Below, piece by piece: positions 41,684 through 50,603 of a DNA stretch of 64,000 bases (the stretch's first letter is position 1; every line of letters begins with the position of its first letter). Location of the stretch: the NCBI RefSeq assembly GCF_000732925.1, contig NZ_CP008953.1, positions 3,038,001-3,102,000 of the forward strand, in the 5' to 3' direction. The stretch comes from Amycolatopsis japonica. Lineage in GTDB: Bacteria > Actinomycetota > Actinomycetes > Mycobacteriales > Pseudonocardiaceae. A model generated the notes under the pieces. The model was not told the origin of the DNA, searched no databases, and worked only from the letters and a program-made list of their open reading frames with translations. The position numbers were made by a program, and so were the translations under genes.

Positions 41684-43087
41684 TCACCGCCGCCGCACGC
41701 ATTTCGCGTACAGGTCGAGCAGGCGGCCGTCGGGGTCGTAGGCCGTCTTCAGTTTCCGGTAGGCGTCGCCGTTGTACAGCCGCCAGAACTCCTCTTCGGT
41801 ATAGAAACTGTCGGAGTACAGCGATTTCCGCCCGCCGAGCCGGGTCACTTCGGCCTCGATCAGCCGATTGTGCGTATCCGGCGCCTCGCCGGGGTCCAGT
41901 GGCACGGCGGACCAGAACCCGAAGTTGACGTACAGCGTCTCGGGGTCCATTTCGTACAGCGGCGAGTTCACGCCGCCCGGCCGCTGCTTCAGCGGGCAGA
42001 TCCACACCGGGCTGATCGGGATCTCGCGGCGGAAGAAGTCCAGGAACTCCGCGGCCCGCGAGAGCGGCACTTCGATGTCCTGGACGATGGTCTCTTCCGG
42101 GGGAAGACGACGGAGCTTGAGCAGTTTCGCGGCGATCCCGAACCGGCGGTCGAGCGCCACGACCTTCCAGTAGACCGACGACCGCAGCAGCCGCCTGCCC
42201 AGCAGCAGCCGGGGGAGCCGGTGCTGCACGCCGAACGCCCGCGAGCACCAGAACCAGTCCGTGTCCCAGCGCCACAGGTAGTCCCGGACGCTCAGATGGT
42301 CGGTCTCGCGGGTGCGGATCGACTTGTAGTAGATGTCGAGCCAGGTGTAATCGCTGGTCACCGGTGCCGAGGAGGTGAAGGTGCCCAGCGTCAGATACTG
42401 CTCGCCCGGCCCGAAGACCGTTCCGTCCACGAAGTCCGCCGACCCGCTCCGGCATGCCTCGGCCAGCGCCGCGAAGTACTCCTCGGTGTCTTCGTATCGC
42501 ACGTGGTCGAGCCGGACGTACGGCTTGACCGGCTCCAGTTCGATCTTCAACCGCAACGCGTAGCCGAGCGTCCCGTACGAGTTCGGGAAGCCGTGGAACA
42601 GATCGCTGTGCTCGTTGTCCGGCCGGGCGACGACGATCCTGCCGTCACCGGTGAGCAACTCCATCTCCAGTACCGACTCGTGCACGAGCCCGTTGCGGAA
42701 CGAGGAGGACTCGATGCCGAGGCCGGTGACCGCGCCGCCGAGCGTGATCGTCTTGAGCTGCGGCACGACCAGTGGCATCAGCCCGTGCGGCAGGGTCGCG
42801 TCCACCAGCTGCTCGTAGGTGACCATGCCTTCGACGTCGGCCGTGCGCGCCAAGGGATCGACGTCGAGCACGTGCGTGAATCCCGAGACGTCCAGCCCCG
42901 GCGTACTGGTCGCCTTCCGCGCCCGGAACAGGTTCGACGTCCGCTTCGCCAGCCGGATGGTCCCGTGGAGATCGGCGAGCCGCGCCCGGAGGATTTCGGC
43001 ACGCGCCTCGTGTTCGGCGAACCGGACCAGCCGCGCCGTCTCCCGGATCCCGCTGTCGCTGCTCGCCATCAGTTCATCGTGCCCCAC
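41684..43087 (-). CDS. tmsA: FAD-binding oxidoreductase reducing 10-methylene fatty acids (TmsA-like)
   Basis: The protein (467 residues) is an FAD-binding oxidoreductase of the DHCR24/FAD_binding_4 type: a pyrophosphate-binding region around GFTHVLDVDPLARTADVEG, LKTITLGGAVTGLGIESSSF (the typical Gly-rich segment) and a C-terminal cap with YVNFGFWSAVP. In the paired enzymes of mycobacteria this protein reduces the methylene group left by the methyltransferase, completing tuberculostearic acid. The tmsB start lies 27 bp downstream in the same direction, so they form an operon. The start is uncertain between the GTG at 43087 and the ATG at 43069. Confidence 0.88.
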   Translation of the reverse strand: MGHDELMASSDSGIRETARLVRFAEHEARAEILRARLADLHGTIRLAKRTSNLFRARKATSTPGLDVSGFTHVLDVDPLARTADVEGMVTYEQLVDATLPHGLMPLVVPQLKTITLGGAVTGLGIESSSFRNGLVHESVLEMELLTGDGRIVVARPDNEHSDLFHGFPNSYGTLGYALRLKIELEPVKPYVRLDHVRYEDTEEYFAALAEACRSGSADFVDGTVFGPGEQYLTLGTFTSSAPVTSDYTWLDIYYKSIRTRETDHLSVRDYLWRWDTDWFWCSRAFGVQHRLPRLLLGRRLLRSSVYWKVVALDRRFGIAAKLLKLRRLPPEETIVQDIEVPLSRAAEFLDFFRREIPISPVWICPLKQRPGGVNSPLYEMDPETLYVNFGFWSAVPLDPGEAPDTHNRLIEAEVTRLGGRKSLYSDSFYTEEEFWRLYNGDAYRKLKTAYDPDGRLLDLYAKCVRRR

Positions 43088-43114
43088 CGAACCGCCTGGC
43101 GCAGCCCTTGATTA

Positions 43115-44329
43115 TCAGCGGAGCCCCGGCAGCGGGACGGCGTCCGCCATGGCGGTGAAGCCCTTGTCGCCGGGGTGGAGGTGATCACCGGAGTCGTACT
43201 CGGGTTTCATCCGCTGCGGGTCGGCGGGATCGCGGATCACCGCGTCGAAGTCGATGTAGCCGTCGAAGAGCCGGCTCGTCCGGATGAACCGGTTCACCGC
43301 CTGCCGGGTCTCCTCGAGTTGCGGCGTGTACGAACCCCAGCCCTTCCACGGCGTGATCGTCGCGCCCAGCACGCGCAGACCGCGGTCGTGCGCCCGGCCG
43401 GCGATCTGCTTCAACGCCGAGATGATCTTGTTCGGATCGGCCTGGTGCGGGGTCTGCTGGATGTCGTTGATGCCCTCGAACACGATCGCCGTCCGCACAC
43501 CGGACTGGCCGAGCACGTCGCGGTCCAGCCGGGCCAGCGCGTTGACGCCGTAGTTGCCGCCGTCGAGCAGCAGCCGGTTCCCGCTGATCCCGGCGTTGAG
43601 CACGCCCGTCCGCGCGCTGATCTTGTCGGCGAGCTGATCGGGCCAGCGCAGGTTCGCGCCCCAGGTCGAGTTCGCCCCGTCGGTGATCGAATCGCCGATC
43701 GCCACGACACTGCCCCGCAGGCCGCGGCCCCGGACGTCCACACCGGACACGTAGTGCCAGACCGCGGTCTTCTCCGGGAACGACGCCGCCGACTCGTCGG
43801 CCGCCTTGTCGCCGTTCCGGGTGAAGTACGAGTTCTGCATCGCCAGCGGGTGGTAGGTGACCGGACCCGACGGCGTCGGTGTGTACGTGGTGACCAGGAG
43901 ATCGCCGTCCCTCGGCACCGTCAGCGCCGTGCCGTCGCTGAGGATGTCGGCGCCCGGCGGCACGGTGACCTCGCGATCTCCGCCGAAGGTCAGCGTGCGC
44001 ATCGTGCCCGGCACGGCCTGCGGGGTGTCCGGGCCGGCGGCGACCGCGACGGTCACCCGGCCGAACAGCACCGGAGTCCGGCCGAAGGCGTTGGACAGCC
44101 GCACGCGTACTTCGTGCCCGCCGACGCTGGTGTGCACGATGTTGCGGATCGAGAAGTTCGGGTAGCCGTTGTCGGTCCCGGCCACCCCGGCCGCGGGAGC
44201 CGCCGCCCAGGTGCCCACCCAGCCGCTCGGTGCGGCGCTTTCCACTCCGGACGGCGGGGCCGCCGCGGCGACCCCGGGCACCACACCCAGCACCAGGATT
44301 CCCGCTACGGCGAGCTGTTTCACGCGCAT
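43115..44329 (-). CDS. Secreted SGNH/GDSL hydrolase
   Basis: A 404-residue exported esterase or lipase. The signal peptide ends near GVAAAAP at residue 25. An N-terminal beta-rich region covers about residues 35-200, followed by the SGNH domain: block I VVAIGDSITDG, the Gly of ISGNRLL, block III EGINDI, and block V DHLHPGDKG carrying the catalytic Asp-His pair. Proteins of this layout (SGNH hydrolase with N-terminal beta domain) deacylate glycans or lipids outside the cell. It lies 28 bp upstream of the tmsA start on the same strand, so it could be co-transcribed with it. Confidence 0.92.
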   Translation of the reverse strand: MRVKQLAVAGILVLGVVPGVAAAAPPSGVESAAPSGWVGTWAAAPAAGVAGTDNGYPNFSIRNIVHTSVGGHEVRVRLSNAFGRTPVLFGRVTVAVAAGPDTPQAVPGTMRTLTFGGDREVTVPPGADILSDGTALTVPRDGDLLVTTYTPTPSGPVTYHPLAMQNSYFTRNGDKAADESAASFPEKTAVWHYVSGVDVRGRGLRGSVVAIGDSITDGANSTWGANLRWPDQLADKISARTGVLNAGISGNRLLLDGGNYGVNALARLDRDVLGQSGVRTAIVFEGINDIQQTPHQADPNKIISALKQIAGRAHDRGLRVLGATITPWKGWGSYTPQLEETRQAVNRFIRTSRLFDGYIDFDAVIRDPADPQRMKPEYDSGDHLHPGDKGFTAMADAVPLPGLR

Positions 44330-44443
44330 GTCGGTTTCGCCTCCACCCAGTCGGCTCCACCCATCGTCAGTGAATCACCGACAAGCGGTCAACGTCCCGG
44401 ACGGGACAGGTTTCTGTCGGTGGTCGCGATTAGCCTGAACGCC

Positions 44444-44815
44444 ATGAAGCCAGCCGCCCTCCGGAAGATCTGCCTCGGCTTCCCCGGCGCCAGGGAGGAG
44501 TTCCCGTTCGGGGAGGAGAACAGCGTGTTCAAGGTCGCGGGCAAGGTGTTCGCGCTCAGCCCGCTCAAGGCGGAACCGCTGCGGATCAGTCTCAAATGCG
44601 AGCCCGACCTCGCCGTCCGGTTGCGCGCCGAGCATCCGGCGATCATCCCCGGCTACCACCTGAACAAACGACACTGGAACACCGTCGAACTGGACGGTTC
44701 GCTGACCGACGACTTCGTCCGGGAGATGATCGAGGACTCCTACGACCTCGTCGTCGCGGGCCTGCCGAAACGAGAACAGGAGAAACTGAACTGGGTCGCG
44801 CTCAGCCAGGAATGA
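44444..44815 (+). CDS. MmcQ/YjbR-family DNA-binding-like protein
   Basis: This 123-residue protein matches the YjbR/MmcQ family (CyaY-like fold): CLGFPGAREEFPFGEENSVF at the start, then GKVFALSPL and YDLVVAGLPKREQEKL at the end. Its function is not well defined; some members bind DNA. The long frame upstream of the ATG is antisense to the SGNH gene and is not part of the gene. It is a single gene, separated from the hydrolase by 114 bp of divergent control region. Confidence 0.9.
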   Translation: MKPAALRKICLGFPGAREEFPFGEENSVFKVAGKVFALSPLKAEPLRISLKCEPDLAVRLRAEHPAIIPGYHLNKRHWNTVELDGSLTDDFVREMIEDSYDLVVAGLPKREQEKLNWVALSQE

Positions 44816-44845
44816 GCACGGCGAAGCCGTTGTGGCTGGTCGGCA

Positions 44846-44966
44846 CTTCGCGTGATCGTCCGGACGACTCGCGTGATCCGATGGACGACACACGTGACCA
44901 GACGGACGACACTTCCACGGCGATGCCTCGCCGCGAGTCGTCCGTCCAGTCACGCGAGACCGCCAG
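44846..44966. repeat. ACTCGCGTGAT repeat cluster, copy 3
   Basis: The stretch carries CTCGCGTGATC twice, a GTGACCAGACGGACGAC arm and its partner GTCGTCCGTCCAGTCAC, which pair over 17 bp with two mismatches, and a closing CACGCGAG. It is the same motif set as in the 1955 and 23599 clusters. It starts 30 bp after the YjbR stop. Confidence 0.65.
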
Positions 44967-45002
44967 TAGGTACCTCAGTGTTCGTCGGCGCCGGAGTGGA
45001 TG

Positions 45003-45140
45003 AGGGGGACTTTCACCGCGTGCGACGCGGGTAAAGCGTCCTTCACCGCGTCAGCTGAGGGGGGTGCTGGATCTCGGTGGCGAGCCCGCTCGCACCGCCG
45101 ACTCCATCACGCCACCTTCGACTTACCCTTCAATAGAACA
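45003..45140 (-). repeat. Degenerate copy of the composite intergenic element
   Basis: Read on the minus strand, the 5' block (GTTCTATTGAAGGGTAAG, 45123-45140) is followed after about 85 bp by a GCGGTGAAGGACGCTTTACC hairpin-like block, the same order as the full element at 50604-50718. Identity is low outside the two blocks. The rest of the 475-bp gap 44816-45290 holds no gene that I can support. Confidence 0.5.
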
Positions 45141-45290
45141 CTCATGGGCACTCACGGCCTTGGCCCGCGGCCTTCGGAGGTTTCATCCGGATTTCATCCG
45201 ACCGTGCTCGCCCGGCCTCCTACCGTGGGCGGAGACGGGTGCCGCCCGCCGCACGATGACTCGTTCACCGGGACTTCCTAGGCTGATGGC

Positions 45291-46457
45291 GTGCTGGAGA
45301 TCTTGCGGGACCGGTTCCGGGCACGGGCGCAGGTGAGTCTCGCTCGTGCCGGGCTCGCCCTGCCCTGGTGGGTTCCGGTGAGTTCCACCTTCGTGAGCGT
45401 GGTCTTCGCCGTGGTCGCGGTGGTGCAGCGGGACGCCTTGGTACCGCCGCAGCCGATCGCGCTGGGCGGGCTGCTCGTGATCGCCACCCCGCTGGCGTGG
45501 GCGCTCACGGGCTGGGTCGTGCCCTGGGCGCGGGTGGCGGCGCTGATCGCCGCCGCCGCCGTCCTGCTCGCCGAGCCGGCGCTCCCGGATTTCGCGCCGT
45601 TGCTGTTGCTGGTCGCGGCCACCGAAGCGGGCAGTGTCCTGCGGACGTCATGGGGGATCGCCCTCGTCACGATCGCCTGCGAGGCGGTGCTGGCCGTGGC
45701 GGGGATCTGGGGCGGGCTGATCGGCGGACCGGTGTACATGGTCGCGGTCCTGCTCGGACTCAGCGGCGGGCTCATGACCCGCTGGTACACCAGGGTGCTG
45801 GCCGCCGAGCGCGGCAACCGGGACGCCTCCCGCGACAAGGCGCTGCTCGCCGAACGCCAGCGGATCGCGCGTGAGGTGCACGACGTCGTCGGTCATTCGC
45901 TCAGCATCACGCTGCTGCACCTGACCGGTGCCCGGCACGCGCTGCAGCAGGACCGCGACGTCGACGAGGCGATCGAAGCGCTGACCGAAGCCGAGCAGGT
46001 GGGACGGGCGGCGATGGCCGACATCCGCCGCACGGTCGGCCTGCTCGCCGACTCCCCGTCGGGCAGTGCCCCGCTGCCGGGCGTGGAGGACATCGCGACG
46101 CTGGTGGAACGCACCCGCAGCGCCGGACTGGCGGTGCGCTATACACAGGAAGGCGACCTCGGCCGGGTAGGCGCCTCGGAAGGATTGGGCCTCTACCGGA
46201 TCGTGCAGGAATCACTTGTCAACGTCGTCAAGCACGCCCCCGGCGCGACCGCGGAGGTCCGGCTGAACGCCGGCCGTTCCGGGCTGGACCTCGTCGTCAG
46301 CAACACCCTCCCCGCGACCGTCCGCCGCGCGGCCGAAGACGGCTCGGGACTGGCCGGGATGGCCGTCCGGGCGGCGCAGCTCGGCGCCGATCTCAGCGCC
46401 GGGCCCAGCGGCAGGCAGTGGATCGTGCGCGTCACCGTGCCGGGGGTCAAGCCGTGA
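45291..46457 (+). CDS. NarL-type sensor histidine kinase
   Basis: A 388-residue membrane kinase. About four or five hydrophobic segments in the first 155 residues form a membrane sensor. The HisKA_3 box carries the phospho-acceptor His in REVHDVVGHSLSITLLHL near residue 200. The ATPase domain ends with a G-box GSGLAGMAVRAAQLG. The group resembles LiaS/DesK-like kinases that sense membrane or envelope state. The stop overlaps the start of the response regulator gene (GTGA), so they form a two-component pair. Confidence 0.93.
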   Translation: MLEILRDRFRARAQVSLARAGLALPWWVPVSSTFVSVVFAVVAVVQRDALVPPQPIALGGLLVIATPLAWALTGWVVPWARVAALIAAAAVLLAEPALPDFAPLLLLVAATEAGSVLRTSWGIALVTIACEAVLAVAGIWGGLIGGPVYMVAVLLGLSGGLMTRWYTRVLAAERGNRDASRDKALLAERQRIAREVHDVVGHSLSITLLHLTGARHALQQDRDVDEAIEALTEAEQVGRAAMADIRRTVGLLADSPSGSAPLPGVEDIATLVERTRSAGLAVRYTQEGDLGRVGASEGLGLYRIVQESLVNVVKHAPGATAEVRLNAGRSGLDLVVSNTLPATVRRAAEDGSGLAGMAVRAAQLGADLSAGPSGRQWIVRVTVPGVKP

Positions 46458-47116
46458 CCGCCGCCGAGGTCCAGGTGCTGCTGGTCGACGATCAGGAGCT
46501 GGTGCGGTCCGGGCTGCGGCGCATCCTGCGGCGGCGCGACGGGTTCGTCATCGCGGGGGAATGCGGCGACGGGGCGGAGGTGCCCGCGGCGCTGGCCGCG
46601 CACGAGGTCGACGTCATCGTGATGGACCTGCGGATGAAGAACGTCGGCGGTGTCGAGGCCACCAGACGGCTGCGGCGGACCGGCGGGCATCCGCCGGTGC
46701 TCGCGCTGACCACCTTCGACGACGACAACCTCTTGGCCGACGCGCTGCGGGCGGGCGCGGCGGGTTATGTGCTCAAGGATTCCCCCGCCGAAGACCTGAT
46801 CCGGGCCGTGCGGGCGGTCGCCGCGGGCGACGCCTGGCTGGATCCAGGGGTCACCGGCCGGGTGCTCGCCGCTTATCGGCAGGCCGCCGGGAACGGCAGC
46901 GGCGGGCGTTCGCCGGAACTGCTGACACCGAGGGAACAGGACGTGCTCAGGGCGATCGGCCGGGGGCTGACCAACGCGGAGATCGCCGCCACTCTCGTGA
47001 TTTCGGAGGTGACCGTGAAAAGCCACATCGGCCGGATCTTCACCAAACTCCAGTTGCGGGACCGGGCGGCGGCGATCGTGTACGCGTTCGATCACGGGAT
47101 CGTGGTGCCGGGCTAG
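46454..47116 (+). CDS. NarL/LuxR-type response regulator
   Basis: The protein (220 residues) has a receiver domain with the acidic pair near LLVDDQELVRSG, the phospho-acceptor Asp in VIVMDLRMKN, Thr in LALTTFDDDN and Lys in YVLKDSPAEDL. A C-terminal LuxR helix-turn-helix follows: LTPREQDVLRAIGRGLTNAE, SEVTVKSHIGRIFTKL. The GTG start overlaps the kinase stop by 4 bp. The large SARP gene starts 20 bp downstream and may be in the same operon. Confidence 0.94.
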   Translation: MTAAEVQVLLVDDQELVRSGLRRILRRRDGFVIAGECGDGAEVPAALAAHEVDVIVMDLRMKNVGGVEATRRLRRTGGHPPVLALTTFDDDNLLADALRAGAAGYVLKDSPAEDLIRAVRAVAAGDAWLDPGVTGRVLAAYRQAAGNGSGGRSPELLTPREQDVLRAIGRGLTNAEIAATLVISEVTVKSHIGRIFTKLQLRDRAAAIVYAFDHGIVVPG

Positions 47117-47136
47117 TGCGGGACGAAGGGGGGATC

Positions 47137-50019
47137 ATGTCGGAATCGAAACTGCGGTTCGAAGTGCTCGGCCCGTTGCGGGCCTGGTACGGCGAGACCC
47201 GGCTGGACCTCGGTCCGGTCCGCCAGCAGGCCGTCCTCGCCGCGCTGCTGCTGCGCCCGGACGTGACCGTCAGCCATTACGAACTCACCGACGGGCTCTG
47301 GGAGAAGCCGCCGGAGTCGAACGTGCTGCCGGTGTACGTCCGGCGGTTGCGGCAATGCCTGGACGCGTCGGGGACGAAGCCGCGGGACTCGGTGATCGTG
47401 TCCGACCGCGGCGGCTACCGGTTCGCCGGTGGTGGGGTGCTCCTCGACGTGGTCCGGCTGGAGGAGGTCGCCGCCGTCGCGGCCGCCGCCGAGGAAGCGG
47501 GCGACCTCGTCGCCGCGGTGGACACCTTCGCCGACGCGCTCCGGCTGTTCCACGGCGAGCCGCTGACGGGACTGCCCGGCGCGTTCGTCCAGGGCGAGCG
47601 GCGACGGCTGGAGGAACGCAAACTGCTGTTGCTGCGCCGGAAACTGAAGGCCCAGCTGAAGCTCGGACGGTTCGACGAGGTGATCGGCGAGCTCTCGGCG
47701 CTGGTGTCCGCCGATCCGCCGAGTGAGCCGCTGGCCGCGTTGCTGATGCGGGCGCTCTACGGCGGCGGGCGGCAGGCGGAGGCGCTGGAGGTGTTCACCG
47801 ACGTCCGCGAGCGGCTGGTGGAGCAGCTCGGCGTCGAGCCGGGTGAGGAGCTGCGGCAGGTGCAGGAGGCGGTGTTGCGCGGGGACGAAGCGCTGCTCGG
47901 TGTCGCCCAGCGCCGGGAGCCCGCTCGCCGGATCCGCAACGAGCTGCCCGCCACCAACGGCGAACTCGTCGGCAGGGATCGTGAACTCGCGCTGCTGGTG
48001 GCGGACGGCGATCCGGAGTCGGTCTCGGTCGACACCGTCGACGGCGTCCCGGGCGCCGGGAAGACCACGCTCGCGGTGCGCGCGGCCCACCGGCTCCGCG
48101 AGTCCTATCCGGACGGTGCGTTGTTCGTGGATCTCCACGGCTACACCGAAGGCCGTGAGCCGGTGACACCGGAGCGTGCGCTGCGGCGGCTGCTGCGCGC
48201 GGTCGGGGTCGAAGACGGGCTCATGCCCGACGATCTCGACGAGCTGTCCGCGTCGTGGCGGGCGGCGACCGCGCAACTGCGGTTGCTGCTGGTGCTCGAC
48301 AACGCCGAGTCCGCCGGACAGGTGCGGCCGTTGCTGCCGTCCGGGCCGGGTAGCCGGGTGCTGGTGACCAGTCGTCGCCGTCTGTCCGGTTTGGACGCCG
48401 ATCGCCGCGTTTCCCTCGGCGCGCTGGGTCTCGAAGCGGCGGAACGGCTGCTCGGCCGCATCGTCGGAGCGCCGAGGGCGGAGGGTGAGCGGTTCGCCGT
48501 GCGCGCGCTCGCCGGGCTGTGCGGGCGTTTGCCGCTCGCGCTGAGGATCGCGGGCGCCCGGCTGCAGAACCGTCCGATGTGGACGTTCAAGGATCTGGTG
48601 GACCGGATGTCGGACGACGAGCGCAGGCTCGGCGAACTGACCGCCGAGGACCGCAGCGTCGAGGTGGCGCTGCGCCTGTCGTACGAACAGCTGCGCCCCG
48701 CCGAGCAGGACGCGTTCAGTGTGCTCGGCCTGTCGCCGACGGCCGAGTTCGACCGGCTCTCGGTCTCCGCGCTGCTGGACTGCTCGCCCGCCGAAGCCGA
48801 GCGGCGGCTGGAAAGCCTGGTCGACGCGAGCCTCGTGCAGGAGCCGGCGAGCGGCCGCTACCGGCTGCACGATCTGGTGGCGGTCTACGCCCGGCGGCTC
48901 GCCGGGGAGATGCCCGAGGAGGCCGCCGAAGCGGCACGGAAACGCGTGTACGGCTTGTATCTCGGCGCCGCTCGACGGGCGAGCGAATGGGGTGTCGCGC
49001 GGTTCCCGTTGGAGAAAGGCGGTCCTTTCACCGGCCAGCGCGACGCTTCCGCCTGGCTCGATGCCGTCGGCGAACTGCCGGAAGTGGTGTCGCAAGCGGC
49101 CGAAGCCGGGCTGGACGACCTCGCGTGCGCAGTCGCCGAGGGACTGGTCGACTATCTCGCGCGCCAGCAGCGGTACCACGAATGCCGGACGGCGTTGCAG
49201 ATCGCGCTCCCGCTGGCGGAACGGGCCGAGGACGAACGTCTCGTCTCGTCGCTGCGGTTCTGCCTCGGCTACGCCTACGCCATGCAAGGGCAGCTGGACC
49301 GGGCGCGCGGCTGGTTCGACGACGCGCTGCGGGCGGGCCAGTCGTCCGGAGACCGCGGGGTGGAGGCGCGGGCACTGGGCGGGCTGACCATGGTGGATCT
49401 GATCGCCGGACGGCACGATCTGGCGATCCCCGGCATGCGGCGGGTGATGGTCCTCGCCGACGAGGTGGGGGACAGCTGGCTCGCCGAGAGATCGCTGTCC
49501 GCGCTCGGTTATCTCGCGTACCTGCAGGGGGAGCACGACGAGGCGCTCGACCACCTCGGCCGCGCCCAGGCGCTGGGGGAGGAGATCGGCAGTCCCGGGA
49601 TGGTGGCCAGGGTGCTGTGTCACAGCGGCACCGTCCGGCTCGAAACCGGCAGGTTCGCCGAAGCCGCGCTCGACCTCCGGCGGTCCGTCGAGCTCGCCGA
49701 GGAGACCACGGACGGCCTTCTGACCGCGACCAGTCTCGCCCGGCTGGGCGCCGCGGAACTGGAACTGGGGAATCTCGACGCCGCGTTCGAACTCCAACGG
49801 CGGGCGCTGACCGCGGTCACCGAAGAGACCATCGTCGGGATGGAATCCGAGATCCGCAACCGGCTCGGCCGTACCCATCTCGCCGCGGGCGACCCGGTGG
49901 CGGCCAGGGAGCATTTCGAGTGGGTGCTCACCACCATCGGACCCGACGGCGATCCCGCTCAGCGCACTCTCGCGCTGGAGGGGCTGGAGCTCACCAGACA
50001 GTCGGTACTCCGGCGTTGA
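47137..50019 (+). CDS. SARP regulator with NB-ARC ATPase and TPR repeats (AfsR-like)
   Basis: A 960-residue AfsR-type activator: OmpR-like DNA-binding domain (about residues 1-95, LRFEVLGPLRAWYGETRLDL), BTAD (100-245), NB-ARC ATPase from about 280 (GVPGAGKTTLAVRAAH Walker A; LLLVLDNAE Walker B; GLCGRLPLALRIAGARL), and TPR repeats after about 690 (LGYAYAMQGQLDRARGWFDDAL). AfsR proteins integrate serine/threonine kinase signals to activate secondary metabolism. The ATG at 47137 follows GAAGGGGGGATC. The two-component pair just upstream is a likely input. Its end overlaps the next convergent gene by 29 bp. Confidence 0.93.
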   Translation: MSESKLRFEVLGPLRAWYGETRLDLGPVRQQAVLAALLLRPDVTVSHYELTDGLWEKPPESNVLPVYVRRLRQCLDASGTKPRDSVIVSDRGGYRFAGGGVLLDVVRLEEVAAVAAAAEEAGDLVAAVDTFADALRLFHGEPLTGLPGAFVQGERRRLEERKLLLLRRKLKAQLKLGRFDEVIGELSALVSADPPSEPLAALLMRALYGGGRQAEALEVFTDVRERLVEQLGVEPGEELRQVQEAVLRGDEALLGVAQRREPARRIRNELPATNGELVGRDRELALLVADGDPESVSVDTVDGVPGAGKTTLAVRAAHRLRESYPDGALFVDLHGYTEGREPVTPERALRRLLRAVGVEDGLMPDDLDELSASWRAATAQLRLLLVLDNAESAGQVRPLLPSGPGSRVLVTSRRRLSGLDADRRVSLGALGLEAAERLLGRIVGAPRAEGERFAVRALAGLCGRLPLALRIAGARLQNRPMWTFKDLVDRMSDDERRLGELTAEDRSVEVALRLSYEQLRPAEQDAFSVLGLSPTAEFDRLSVSALLDCSPAEAERRLESLVDASLVQEPASGRYRLHDLVAVYARRLAGEMPEEAAEAARKRVYGLYLGAARRASEWGVARFPLEKGGPFTGQRDASAWLDAVGELPEVVSQAAEAGLDDLACAVAEGLVDYLARQQRYHECRTALQIALPLAERAEDERLVSSLRFCLGYAYAMQGQLDRARGWFDDALRAGQSSGDRGVEARALGGLTMVDLIAGRHDLAIPGMRRVMVLADEVGDSWLAERSLSALGYLAYLQGEHDEALDHLGRAQALGEEIGSPGMVARVLCHSGTVRLETGRFAEAALDLRRSVELAEETTDGLLTATSLARLGAAELELGNLDAAFELQRRALTAVTEETIVGMESEIRNRLGRTHLAAGDPVAAREHFEWVLTTIGPDGDPAQRTLALEGLELTRQSVLRR

Positions 50020-50431
50020 CGATCGTGAACCGGTGCCCCGCCATGCTCGTCCGCCAGCGCGCGAAGTAGGTGTCGGCGGCGTCGGCCAGATGTACGCCGG
50101 CGCGGACCTCGTGGACGGCGTAAGCCCACTCCGCGGCGTCGCACAGCACCAATTCCCTTGGCGCGCCACGTTTGCGGAGTACGGAGGAGCATAGGGCGCC
50201 GCGCCGGCCGACGGCGCCGTCGTCGAGACAACGACGGAGGTCTTCGACGGCGTCGGCGGCGGTGTCGAACAGCGTCCACCGGTACCTCGGCGACGGGCGG
50301 CCGTCGGCCCACGGGGTGAAGAACGCCGCCCAGCTCCAGCCCGGTCCGACGACCCCGTCCCGTTGCCCTGGGCTCGGCGCGTCGTCCCGGGGCGTCACCA
50401 TGTTGTACGGGGTCCGGCTCGCCGGGCTCAT
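49991..50431 (-). CDS. Hypothetical protein of 146 residues
   Basis: I do not recognise this family. It is rich in Trp and Arg (WSWAAFFTPWADG; RYRWTLFDTAADAVEDLRRCL), soluble, with no signal peptide. The ATG at 50431 has CGAGGAGACG upstream; the open frame extends 47 codons further but through low-complexity sequence. It is convergent with the SARP gene, sharing 29 bp with its end. The overlap supports a real end but not a function. Confidence 0.6.
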   Translation of the reverse strand: MSPASRTPYNMVTPRDDAPSPGQRDGVVGPGWSWAAFFTPWADGRPSPRYRWTLFDTAADAVEDLRRCLDDGAVGRRGALCSSVLRKRGAPRELVLCDAAEWAYAVHEVRAGVHLADAADTYFARWRTSMAGHRFTIVNAGVPTVW

Positions 50432-50536
50432 GCACGTCTCCTCGTGGACCACCGGTCCGCGGGTCGCGGATCCGTGCCCGGAACCGTAGGGCGGAGCCAT
50501 GAAATCCCGATGAAACGCCGGTGGCCGCGCGCCTTC

Positions 50537-50593
50537 AGTACATGAAGGACCCCTTCCTGTACCTAGGCGCAAGGAAGGGGTCCTTCATGTACT
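50537..50593. repeat. 22-bp perfect hairpin, AGTACATGAAGG family
   Basis: The arms 50537-50558 and 50572-50593 are perfectly complementary over 22 bp, the inner part reading GGACCCCTTCCT. A close relative lies at 63874-63932. It sits in the 286-bp gap before the carbonic anhydrase, next to the composite element. Confidence 0.75.
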
Positions 50594-50603
50594 TGGGGCA
50601 GGT

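Noticed and set aside
47113..50169. About 1000-codon antisense frame across the SARP gene
   Set aside because: Same GC-driven shadow; Gln/Arg/His-rich and lacking motifs, while the plus strand encodes a complete SARP-NB-ARC-TPR protein.
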